From Dryococelus australis (Eukaryota; Arthropoda; Insecta; Phasmatodea; Phasmatidae): a stretch of 64,000 nt of DNA. Below the pieces are notes generated by a model. That model did not search any database, was not told the DNA's origin, and saw only the letters and a program-made list of their open reading frames with translations. The DNA lies in contig CM057009.1 of assembly GCA_029891345.1 (NCBI GenBank), positions 91,497,416 to 91,561,415 of the forward strand, read 5' to 3'. Within the stretch, counting starts at the first letter, position 1, and each line of letters opens with the position of its first letter. The translations under genes were made by a program, and so were the position numbers. Shown here piece by piece: positions 1 to 10,012 of this stretch.

Positions 1-951
1 ATGAAAAATTCATTGAACCCTGAATAAAACTGACATAGAACCCTGAAATAAATGATTGCACATACAATGTTGTATAAATAAGCTCTTAAACCGCAATGAT
101 GACTTATACAAAGACTTGGCTTCATTCGGCCATGTGGTTATACGTAATGTTGCCATATAATATTCAAACACGAAAATTACCCTTTAATACAGACATAATA
201 ATAAACCTCTTTAAATTGCATGTAGCAATTATGCAGAAGTTACACTCAAATCCCATAAACATGGGCAGATGGCGTCTGATTCAAAATGCTCGGGTCGTGT
301 GACCTCTCCGACATCTTTCTTCTCCTTCTTCTTGATTAAGTTAAAAATTCCACAAATGCGTAAGAATTAGTAAAGCGGAAGCATAATGCTGGGGAAAATG
401 TTTGGGAAAAATGTACACAAGCAAAGACTAATCGGTAAACTACATTGACTATGGAAACCTACATCAGTGAACAAAAGTTGAGTGTGCACACGACAGTGTC
501 TTACCTCGCCAGCTCTCCTCTACAGACTGTCCAGATACAAGCATCGCACGTAAGCGGAAGTGCTATGCACGCCGAGTGGAATATTTTTATATTAAAAATA
601 AAATGGCACAAATTAAATTTGATATTGTTTTACATTTCTATAACTTTGTTACGAATTTCAATATTATTTTAATGTTTCTGTGTAATGGTGTTCATGCCGG
701 AGTTTTAAGTGTTCTTAATCTCGGTGCCGCGGGCACTTGGAATATTCATAATCAAACAATTAAAATTAGTACAAACACTTTAAAACATCTTAAGACATAT
801 AAAACACTGTAAAGACAATATAACACATTTTACCGTGAAATTAACATTTATAGGAAAGTTCAAAATTATCGGCCTCTTTGCGCACGTGCGGAACACATGA
901 CACGTGAGCTGCATCATGGGCTCTAGCTCTACTGGCTGTTAGCAGGCATCA
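1..951 (-). repeat. Partial LTR of gypsy family B, reverse orientation
   Basis: Read on the minus strand from 951 leftwards, this stretch matches the first roughly 950 bases of the two LTRs at 33051-35040 and 40178-42123. The match starts at the TG terminus (plus-strand ...GGCATCA ending at 951) and includes the stretches complementary to CAATAATTTTGAACTTTTGT and GGGTTCTATGTCAATTTTAT. It runs off the left edge of the window, so it could be a solo LTR or one end of an element. The bases right of 951 show no clear polypurine tract, which favours a solo LTR or a 5' LTR. Short reading frames inside it have no recognisable product. Confidence 0.85.
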
Positions 952-2099
952 ACGGATGAAAAATTTACTTGCGGAAAGTTTATTGTGGCCCCTGCAGGAC
1001 AAAGTTAACTGGTCTGTTATTCTAGCCAGTACGGTTGCACAGTAACTTGATTATACAATAGAGAAAAAGTTTGCCAGCTTTAAGAAAAGGGAATTCTTAT
1101 ACATCCGACACTAACTCCGTGTTGCTTTTGTACAAACAAAGGCATAGGCATAAGAAGGTACCCTTTCAAATTAATTCATGAACAAGACAAGACACTCAAA
1201 TAACAAGAAATTGCATACTTTTTGCTTGAAGTCTTGAAGTTAGTTAGGTACGCATAAATTGCACGTGTAAAGAAATCTTATAATTAGTTTTCAGCAAGTT
1301 GCTGTACAAGAACACTCTTAAGCCAAGTTCACATAATCACAAGGTTAACTCTTCTTAAAGCTTATGTTCTAGGATATTATTCCCTTGTATAGTGGGATAG
1401 GATGAATTATTACACAATTTGCTTAAGTTTTGTTATTCTTACAAGCTAGGTTACATGGTATTCGCACATAGTTATTTCTGTACTGTGACGGGTTTATGCA
1501 ATAGGTATGCACGTGCCTCCCCATCACATTACATAAAGTTGTCGCTCAGCTTCATGAACTTGGCATGGGGTTGCATAATTCCGTTGACTCTGGGCCTCAA
1601 TTACCTCGCAAAATAGAAAGGGTTTCACTAATATGAAAGTTACTTTATGTGCATATAAAGGTGAGCTGCTGCTCTAAGACAATTAAGAAAGGTTACATGA
1701 TATACTTCATATAATAAGTAGATTATGTTTTGTACATAAGTGGAAGTTTACTATACTCTGTAAAACTAGCCTAACCTACAAAATTATAAATACTAATTTT
1801 ATATTTCACTTTTATGGTTTGTTGTGGGATTACAAGGAAATCATTCTTACTAGCTAAACATTATTCATGGGGTGGGAGGTTTCTCGACCTCAAATTCACT
1901 AAGGCTAGAATACAGTATTTTTACGTCCTATTGAGGTTATGATGGATTAAAAAATTCATACCTCGCTAACACTTTGGCTTAACAGGTACAGTTGCAAGTT
2001 GATTATCTACAGTAACACTTCGGGGTATGTGTAATTATCACAATAAATCTATGCATGTAGCAGCCTTATTAGCTGGGAGACAAGAATAGTTTTCTCGTG

Positions 2100-2250
2100 G
2101 TTGTAGCGTAAGGGGTATCTGACTCAACCAGAGTAGATAGGTTACGTCTGCCATACTGACACACATTACACAGGCTGGAGATTTGACATCTCGGGTTACA
2201 CAACACTCCATCTCACAAAAGCTAACCTAACACAGGGTTTACGCTACAAC
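2100..2250. repeat. Inverted repeat, 12-bp arms
   Basis: The arms are GTTGTAGCGTAA at 2100-2111 and its exact complement TTACGCTACAAC at 2239-2250, separated by about 127 bp. They may be the ends of a small foldback element or chance. No target-site duplication was recognised. Confidence 0.5.
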
Positions 2251-2588
2251 TGCAATGTTCAACTCACACTAAACACTAGTGATTACATGGGGTTTTCCTC
2301 TCAAGGAAAATTGCTAGGCCTACATTTCTATGTTAAATATTAAATATTTTCATTGTCAATGCTAAACACCTAATCTACAAAACATCACAGGGTCATGTTT
2401 TCTGTTACCTGTGGGTTTCACCATAGTGAACAATAATTACGTTGGTGATATAACAAGAAATACAAGAGGGGTTTATGAGGTATGCAACCTCTACCAAAAT
2501 TACACTTGAATTTTACAAGTTTCACAAGGTGCAGGGTTATCAACATTTTACGTCAAAGACATTTTCAACACTTACGAAATTTAATCAA

Positions 2589-2642
2589 ATTTTACGAAGG
2601 TTGGGAATTTCCTCTTATTTTACGAAGGTTGGGAATTTCCTC
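2589..2642. repeat. 28-bp tandem duplication
   Basis: The unit ATTTTACGAAGGTTGGGAAT followed by TTCCTC occurs twice back to back with no visible differences, which implies a recent duplication by slippage. Confidence 0.85.
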
Positions 2643-3482
2643 GGTGGCGGGTATGGCGTGCTCACAAGCTCTTGCCTCATGCTCTTATACGAGTTACAGG
2701 AGGTTTGTTAAATAATGTCACCCAGTCGCATTGCGAGGAATTGAGAGGATTTCGTCGTGGTTATGTTCACGGGCCTGCTGATAGGCTTCGATTTCACGTT
2801 CACACTTCCTAACAGTGCTCACGGGCTTCAGTGGCTTTACGTTAAACGTGTTGTTCTATTATTTAAACAGCAACAACAAAATCTTTAACTTTCTCATTAA
2901 TGCCTTCATTACGTGAGCGCTAAGGGGTATTTACGGGGAATTACAAACATAAATTTTCCAGTCTGCTTAGGGGTCTGATGCTACATTAAGTTTTCTTCCT
3001 CCAGCAAACAAAACTTTCTGGTTTAGCAAGCTAGGGACCAAGCACAAGATTTAAATTTTGTGTTTTTCTTACATTACTTTACTGGTGTCCATTGATAGGG
3101 GGTTGACTACATTGAGTGGGACACTCTTATTATTGTGTAGGACCTCGGTTCTTATCAGTGCGATTATGCTTTTGAATTTTCAACCTTAAAAGCAAAAAAG
3201 AAGTTACAAAGTTATAGGGTATGCACAAAAAAAGAACTTTCTCTTGGGTGGTGATGCAAGCACTTCTCGTAGCACTGCCTAATCCTAACTGGCTAGGATT
3301 TGTATGGTACGCATTGACACCTAGCCATCCCTACTAAATAGCTGCAAGTTCTTGTACTCTTGTCTGCCTTAGGGTTCTGGCATTTCTATTGGCTATTACT
3401 CCATATTAGATACTAGAATATATACTTTGCGGTTACATGAAGGAGGCGCAATAGTCTGACATAACTGACCTCAGCCAGGTAC

Positions 3483-4830
3483 TCACTCTAATGTCGGTGT
3501 TGTCGAAGGGCGCTGTCGCTTGGTGATGTGGTGCTTCATCAGGCGCCCGCAATGGCACTTCTCTGTAGCGCCCGGCGGCATGACACATGCGCCTGGCTCA
3601 CAGGGGGGCCACTCGTGACATGGACCCAGGGGGTGTAGACAGCATGGGGCCAGCGTCCTGAGTGCTGGTGCCATCAGCTGCAGTGAAGGTTTCTGGGCTG
3701 CTGGGCACATCTGCTTCATGTAATGTGGCTGTACTGTGGTCGACCTTGGTTTCATTGCGAGCCCTGGTGGCAGGGGGTTGTTGAAACTTTGTGGCAGCAG
3801 CCCGGGTGAGTGGTGCGTGACACTGACTGTTACTATCAGCTCCCGAAGGTGGAGGGATTTCGTGGGCACTTGCAGTTACTGCTCTCGCGGTCTGCGCATC
3901 ACATCTCTCATCCTCTCCAGCCTGGTCCGTTGAGCTGCGGGGGCCGGTTGCCAAGTTGACCGGCGGTTCCACTAATATTTCCAAGGACTGTGAAAGACTT
4001 TCTCTCTTGGCTCATCCACTTTCTCCATTCTTGCTGGGGATGGGGTAGGAAGGGTAGGGTGGCAGCTCATATGTTCTAGAATCCCTATCCTGGAAGGGCT
4101 CCACTATTTCAGGGAGAGGCATTGCTGGGACCAATCCTGGGGGGAGTGGGTATTCTGCAGTGTCCATATCATCTCAGGTGGGTGCTTCTTCAGCCGCAAA
4201 GAAGAAGGCTGGGGAGAGTCATGCAGCTCGTGTGGTCAACGCCTCTGTAGATTTCTGGTGCTTGACAACCAGGGGTGGGACAAGAAGGGGTCAAGGGGGT
4301 ACGCGGTCTAATCATCATTCTCTCGGTGGAGGTAGAAGGAGGGTATCCCTTCACAATGGCGCTCTCACGGTTCGGTTGTCGGGTGAAAGACGATCTGCGG
4401 GATCGCGCCACGATGTCTTTGTTGGACATGAGGTGGTGTCCGGCAGGATTCGAACTGAGAGTTAAAACTAAAGATACCTGAATGCTGGGTCACAGAAGGG
4501 AAAATTCTCCTACGGGGAACCTCTGGGGGGTGCAAGTGGTAGAACTGGAGAGCAGGGCTGTTGATCCTCCCCGAGTCCTGTGAGGGTGACCAACTGTTGC
4601 GGGGGGAGAGGGACGCTTCTTCCACTTCCGGGGTGTCTGAAGTTCGATTCTCGCAGTGGGTTCTGTCGCTGCCTGAGTCCCGTTTGGTCCATAGTATGGC
4701 CGTAAACAGCCTTGGGTTCGTGGTTTCACGCGGGCTAGGGCTTACGCAGACCTGGCGGAGGTTTAAAGGCTTTCATTTCGAGGTGCAGTTTCTCTCGGCG
4801 CTGCTATTCCCATAAAGGGGTCCTAGTGCC
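3483..4830 (-). pseudogene. GC-rich, proline-rich retroelement-like remnant downstream of element A gag
   Basis: On the minus strand this stretch continues from the element A gag and is clearly more GC-rich than its surroundings. Broken frames encode low-complexity, proline- and alanine-rich peptide, for example YELPPYPSYPIPS around 4065-4025 and a long Ala/Pro/Ser-rich frame at 3984-3598. Such composition is common in Gag linkers, but no protease or reverse transcriptase motif was found. About 4593 the minus strand reads ...GCAACA then TTGGTCACCC, which resembles an LTR end followed by a primer-binding site, so a second element may begin here. The assignment is tentative. Confidence 0.3.
4434..4456. 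other. tRNA 3'-end-like stretch
   Basis: The plus strand begins TGGTGTCCGGCAGG and continues to a complemented TTCGAATCC B-box core. Read on the minus strand this is a T-arm-like GTTCGAATCC followed by an acceptor-like end and CCA. No matching 5' half of a tRNA lies at the expected distance. It could be an extended primer-binding site (TGG start) of a plus-strand retroelement or a tRNA 3' fragment captured by retrotransposition. Confidence 0.35.
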
Positions 4831-5599
4831 TCGGGGTTATGTGGCTGTGTGTTAGAAGGGTGAGGAGGCGAACTGCGTGCCTCTTGGGGTTGCCGTTTTT
4901 GGGTAATCCTTGTTATAATGGTGGCCTGGGCAATACCAGCAACATGGTAAGGGGGCGACGGGGGTTGGCAAGGTCGCATCACGCTCTGTAGGCAGTCTGG
5001 GGAAAGGGGTTGGGCTGTTAGCATTGGTGCATGCCATCTGTTCTTTCCCAGGGAGGGGGCACTCATTTACCTCCATCTCCCTTATCCTGTCTACCAGCTC
5101 CTCAACTGTCCAGGGTCGGGACGTACTAATAGATTTCGAAGGGAAGGAAGGAGGGTGCGGGTGATACTTCTCATTTGCTGCCCTTCGTTTTGATCTGGTT
5201 AAAACCTTTTGTGTAGGCGTTCTTTGCACCTTATAAATAGCTCTACCTCCTCAATGTGTCTTTGCATGTGGGCGTGTAAGTCAGTGATTAGCTCGCTTAA
5301 GAGCTCATTGCCAGAAAAATGTGAAATGAGTTTGACATTGAACTGTGGCCAGCCTTCCACAAATTCACCGTATTTCTTTCACCACCGTCCGGTGGGACTG
5401 GTGAGGTGGTGGTGAGCTCGGCTCACCCATTGTTTTCGTGGGATCAGGTGCTCCCTTAATTCACGTTCACACACTGCGACAAATTTTTCTGGGTTCTCAT
5501 AGGCTTTCCCGTTAAAGTGGAGTACTGACAACTTGCAGGGTAACCCGGCAATGATTGGACTATGCCTGTGGGTTGGGTTGCGGGATTTATATGCCTGCT

Positions 5600-5909
5600 C
5601 CTGGCAACAAACGTGGTACTGGTAAACCTGGCTGGGGTTTCGTATTCTCTCGTCCGTCTAGTTAATACAGACGTGATGGTACTCCCTGTTGCACAAGATG
5701 CAGTGCACAAGATATCTGCCTTGGCCCTCACACTCTGGCCATTGGCATGTCTGCGGATCCTCCTGCCTACACTCATTACAACGGTACTCCAGCCAGTCAA
5801 TAACACGAGGTGTATCCTACCATCCTATACATCTGTAATTATATTCCCGGTGACAATAATTACACAGGAATGTATTCAAGCCAGTGCCTGTGCAGTTTGG
5901 CACGAGGCA
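5600..5909 (-). other. Two tandem PHD-like zinc fingers in element A Gag
   Basis: Finger 1 (5909-5769) reads C-x4-C-x9-C-x2-C-x4-N-x2-C, then after a stop C-x2-C; its His is replaced by Asn. Finger 2 (from 5747) reads C-x4-C-x9-C-x2-C-x4-H-x2-C and ends in a degraded Cys pair (YHVCCQEQ). The two share the residues REY before the His position and look like an ancient duplication of one finger. PHD fingers usually bind histone tails; here that role is only inferred. Confidence 0.65.
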
Positions 5910-5922
5910 AGTGGCATTACTG

Positions 5923-5938
5923 CCCCCCCCCCCCCCCC
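5923..5938. repeat. Poly-C tract
   Basis: A run of 16 C lies inside the gag relic between the start codon and finger 1. It probably expanded by slippage and shifts the reading frame. Confidence 0.9.
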
Positions 5939-6022
5939 AGCAGCATTGACTTCGGCTAGGGTGCCGCGTGTCTTAATTGACTTGTTTCCGAGTCTGACAT
6001 GGTGATAGTATTGGCACCTCGG

Positions 6023-6046
6023 GGTGTTTACTCCAACTCGCCAATG
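6023..6046 (-). other. Element A LTR end and primer-binding site
   Basis: On the minus strand ...CACAACA ends at 6045, one base precedes TGG, and the likely primer-binding site TGGCGAGTTGGAGTAAAC runs leftwards from 6043. A CA terminus followed closely by TGG is the usual LTR/PBS junction. The tRNA was not identified. Confidence 0.5.
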
Positions 6047-8120
6047 TTGTGAGCGGACTCCTCTGCAAGGAGTGGCCAAAAAAGGAAAAACAAAATTAAA
6101 GGAGGGGGGGGGGTGTGTGACTGGCTAGATTCTCGCCCTCAAGGCTTAGTTACTTAGGATGTTTGGCCCCACATTAGGCATAAGTTGATGCATGCACATC
6201 TTCTTCAGATTAAGGGGATAGAGCTTAGCCAGCTGACCACCTTTTCTGACACATTAGAGAAGAGGGTAGTCAAACCCCAGAGTGAGGTGGAATGAGATAG
6301 TTTCCCTCGCAGGGAGTTCTATCTGCCCCACTAGTATGGTTGCCAAAATTTGGTATGCCAGTTGTCCCGGGATGAATGTGGTGAGCACTGATTAAGCGAT
6401 TGTGGGGGTGGATGTAGATGACCTGGCTAGCAAAGCTGGGTTAATATGCATAGGCCTGGTTGGACGGCATGTGGGGACGTAATCTGCAGGTGATGCCACA
6501 ACGTGGGGTTTAGGGGCTACTTGTGGCGGGAGTTGAACCAGTACCGTCTTTCCCGAGGCAAATTTAATACTACAGAAATTGGGAAGAGCTATCTCTTGTG
6601 GGTGCCGGACTCGAATGAGCTTACTTGAAGCCAACCTTACAATACTGGAATGAATGGGGGCTTGATTGGGGATTACCTGAGTGGGTGTCATGCTGGCTAC
6701 ATGGTATGATGACCTATCCTGATATTGCTGATCTCCCTCGGGGTCATATTCTGGCCAGCATGCTCCTAACAGGTGATTGAACCATGACACCTGCGTGGGC
6801 GGAAGTATGGATGAAACTTGTTGTGGAGGTGAAGTAGAATCTGTAGACCGTGGTTCTACTGTAGTGGGCAGTGCATTTGTGATGTTAGCATTAAGTGCTC
6901 TTTCTAACGCACGACACTCTCAGCATTGTTGATGACACTGTAAGCCACTTTTCTTATTGTGCATTTGGCTTGTCTCGTGATCCGTTCTGCGTACATACAG
7001 TCCTGGGGGGTGTGGCTTCTCCAGGCACACCCAAGGCCCTGACGTGCAAACAGCAGTTTGGTATTGGGACTTCACTGGAGGTAACTGCGGCAACACCGGA
7101 AACCCAGGAGCTTCGGCGTGTCTTTTTCAGACTATTGCTTTCTTCAAGCTCACGTCTGCTGTTGAGTTTGGTGCGCTGCACAGCTAAACTCCAGTGGAAT
7201 TTAATTTACTGATCTTACTGAGCACTGCGTAAAATTACCAGAGAACAAAATAATGATAAGTAACAAAGGAACTACAGCAAAAATAGCTGTAAACTGAGAC
7301 ATAAGATTACCTAGTTTTTATTACACCAAAAGGAAGAAAAGTGTAAAGCCCCTCCTAAATTAATTACAAAAAGAATCTAAAATTTCTGAAGTGAAAATAT
7401 AACTAAACTCTATGTACTGAGAAAATCAGGTGAATTCGAGCCTGGGGAAAATATTAATTACCTAATTAATATGCAAATAGTTCTATGGTACGCAATTTAC
7501 AGTATGTCAGGGGCTTTCCAAAATCGTGACGACCTGCTACCACGGGTGTAAAGGGAAGTTGACTGAAGTACAGGGTTGAGAGTTCAGGACGTGGATTACC
7601 TCTGGAAAGAGATGCTGCCCTCATGGTCAGCAGGGGCAGTGGTGCAGAACCTTGTCCAAGCTGCTGGAAGTTGCAGTCTTCGCAGTCTGTGGATGCGGGC
7701 TGAAGACTTGGGCAGACTTCTGGAACTGAGTTATGTTTCAATCTCAGGGTGGAGCCGTGTTGCAGGCTAGGAGAGGAGAGAGAGTTTTCTGCAAACTAGG
7801 AAGAGTTGTGAACCTCTTCGGCCGACGAGTCCGGCGTCTCTGGTGGACCACTCTGCTTGACTTCTATTTATACTGAAAATATTCCGATCAACTGTTCTTC
7901 GGGGTGCAGTGGGTAGCGTAGCCTTCCAACACAGGGGTAGGTTATTAGCGTAGTGGGCGCTTCTCTCATTTTGTATCTCCCCACTTGGAGGCATCGACAG
8001 ATTAAAACATCTCGTCCTGAAGCTGGCGGGTTGTGACGTCACAAGGCCACAGGGGTGATGCCATCTCTGGGGTTGTTTGTAACTTCTTCTGTGGCTAACT
8101 GAAGGATAGAGGATTATCAA
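6047..8120 (-). repeat. Probable LTR / leader region of element A
   Basis: This stretch lies directly upstream (minus strand) of the element A PBS. It contains a TATA box at 7864-7872 and an AATAAA on the minus strand at 7317-7322. A 132-codon minus frame (6790-6392) and others are open but unrecognised. No second copy of this LTR exists in the window, so its outer edge is unknown and an insertion inside it cannot be excluded. Confidence 0.35.
7864..7872 (-). promoter_or_regulatory. TATA box (TATAAATAG)
   Basis: A canonical RNA polymerase II TATA box on the minus strand, in the sequence CAGTATAAATAGAAGTC. Transcription would start about 25-30 bases downstream near 7840 and read towards the element A gag. 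It is most simply the LTR promoter. Confidence 0.5.
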
Positions 8121-8635
8121 AAGTATTTAATATATTTGCGGGGGTGGCGCTTGCATGTGGGATTTCAGGCGGGCAATGCATATTGTAATTAAGCATGTTA
8201 GTTATTGTTACATATTCAGCTGTCCAGGCTTGTGGAATCTACTTGCTCGATATGTTTAAATTATTCTGCCACTGTTATGACTTGCCCGTGAGGTCAGATC
8301 GCTTTTGGATGGGGCGAAGTCGCCCGTAGATTGTGCATCTGCACAGTGCAGCTTGTTGGTATGCATCAAAACGAAGCATGAATTACCCTATGTTTAATGT
8401 TTTGAAAAAAACCACCAGAAGGCAATGTTATTTCATCCCACATAATTTGAAAAATGAATCCCCACCACCGTGTGTAAAATTACCTCTTGGGAGCAGAGGC
8501 CTAAATTCACCAACTTAGCAATTGAAATAAAGAATAAAAAATACATGCCAGATGTAAAGTATTAAGGGTAGGTACACGGTCAACGGATGATAGAAACAAT
8601 TGATCTAATTTGACAGAGGGAGAAGCTGCACTTAC

Positions 8636-8815
8636 CGAGAGAGTCAGCATTGAGATGGCCGTGATATATCCTTGTTGTGTGCACAGATTCTCTACTGCTG
8701 TACGTCTCAAGGTTGCAACGGTAGCTGACTCGTCCGCTTCGATGTTCATGTCCCTCAAATATTGCAGAAAATCTTCCTTATCAAGTTGGTATATGAAACC
8801 AACACTCTTGGCCAT
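8636..8815 (-). CDS. Possible coding exon, helical SAP/Gag-N-terminus-like
   Basis: The start ATG at 8815 sits in a strong Kozak context (ATCGCCATGG). Sixty codons follow (start MAKSVGFIYQLDKEDFLQYL) and end exactly at a consensus splice donor (CTCTCG|GTAAGT, donor at 8635-8630). The frame also stays open through the donor and upstream of the ATG. The peptide has a Leu-patterned helix, a short acidic loop (NIEADES) and a second helix (TVATLRRTAVENL), a pattern seen in SAP-like domains and in N termini of some arthropod retroelement Gags. No partner exon was found. It may be a first exon of a host or domesticated gene, or a transposon relic. Confidence 0.35.
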
Positions 8816-8983
8816 GGCGATGTAGACCATGCAACAAAACAAGATAATATTAGCAGAGCCATGACAGAAATTTCTCCTTGTGCCGTAACACACCAAGCAC
8901 AAGGGAATAATTGATATTAACACACACAGTTTCAGAAAGTGAGCTTTATAAACGTCATTAAAAGAACAAAAATTTCTCATCAA

Positions 8984-10004
8984 GTCTGACTAACAAAAGA
9001 GCCAAAAGACATTAAGAATATTTATATTACCACATTACAAAAGGCTCAATTAAAATATCCAGCTGCAGGAACAGCAAAACCATGGCATACTGCCTTTTCA
9101 AAAATACTTCCTTAAAAAAAACACTGATAATCTGCCACATAGGAAATACAGACATGCAATCTAATAATCGACTAGATTAATACTTTGCATTCAAACTTCA
9201 TGAGGGTTAATTAATAACCATAATTGCCACATACATTCATAAAATAATTATACATAAAATGGCTTTATAAAAATACCGACTTTTCTCACTCAAAATTGTG
9301 ATTGGGCAATTACATTAGTTTCACACATTTTCATTAAAATAATTCCCAATTGAATATTCTGTTGAATCAAGGTTTTTTTCAATGGAGGATTTCTTATAAA
9401 ATTCCATCTTCACACAACTTTACTTTTCCATCTACAAATGTATCAAAATTGCAATACCTCAGAAAAATCACATAGATATAACTCATTACAAATGCGCTAA
9501 CTAAATTTTACATTAACATGAAAAATATTTATTATAGCCCCTCTCATTTAAAAAGGTCATGCCAAAGTAGTGCCTAAATTGATACTGCCAGAACGTGCAT
9601 AAAAACTACAATTCAAAACACATAGGTAATAATTTTTTAATGATCACCTTTCTAATTAAATGATTCTGCACAAGGGACAATGAACCACATTTTTTTTATC
9701 CAGAATTAAGTTACAAAAAGCTGGGAAGATGCCGCAGTCAATAAGCAGGTTCCACTTGACCCACGCAGCCCACCAGTCTGAGAACCAGACACTGCATTTA
9801 GATGAAAATTTACAGCAATTGACTTGACAATAAGTAATATTTGTGTTTCAAAACTCAAAGGTATTTGTACTAAATGTAGTAGCTCCAGCAGAGCGAACAC
9901 AGTTGAACAGAGTTAAGTGGCCAAACAATATTAAGGGGTTGCTAAAGCCTCACTTCTCCACGAGCAATAAATATTAAACTCATTGGCCAAGACAAATTAA
10001 ACAA
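8984..10004. other. Unassigned AT-rich interval
   Basis: Low-complexity AT-rich sequence with no convincing coding frame, RNA gene or repeat recognised; it forms the left flank of the hAT insertion. Confidence 0.6.
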
Positions 10005-10012
10005 GTTAAAAC
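10005..10012. repeat. hAT target-site duplication, left copy
   Basis: GTTAAAAC immediately left of the hAT terminus, identical to 13190-13197. Eight-base duplications are the hallmark of hAT insertion. Confidence 0.9.

Larger units (their letters stand above)
952..3480. other. Unassigned AT-rich interval
   Basis: No gene or element could be recognised. The interval holds a 12-bp inverted repeat and a 28-bp tandem duplication, listed separately. On the minus strand about 2830-2730 there is a short coding-like stretch (containing KCEREIEAYQQARE) that ends in a stop. It is too short to assign and could be an old exon or a Gag remnant. Confidence 0.5.
4852..6000 (-). pseudogene. gag: Element A: Ty3/gypsy-like Gag with tandem PHD-like fingers (broken)
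   Basis: The minus-strand start is an ATG at 6000 in a good context (CACCATGTCAGAC), 23 bases after the end of the likely primer-binding site. In order it encodes: a short N terminus; two PHD-like zinc fingers (5909-5769 and 5747-about 5600); a Gag core at about 5535-5225 with the hallmark AYENPEKFVAVCEREL and EFVEGWPQFNVKLISHFSG; then 5229-4852 with a CCHC-like knuckle (CWYCPGHHYNKDY, last Cys replaced by Tyr). Gag coats the RNA genome and builds the particle. Stops and frameshifts at several places (for example after CIN in finger 2 and after RLHKRF) make it a dead copy. Family assignment comes from motif recognition only. Confidence 0.72.

Noticed and set aside
2475..2715. Two overlapping plus frames of about 78 codons
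   Set aside because: They run through a 28-bp tandem duplication in two frames, and neither shows coding character.
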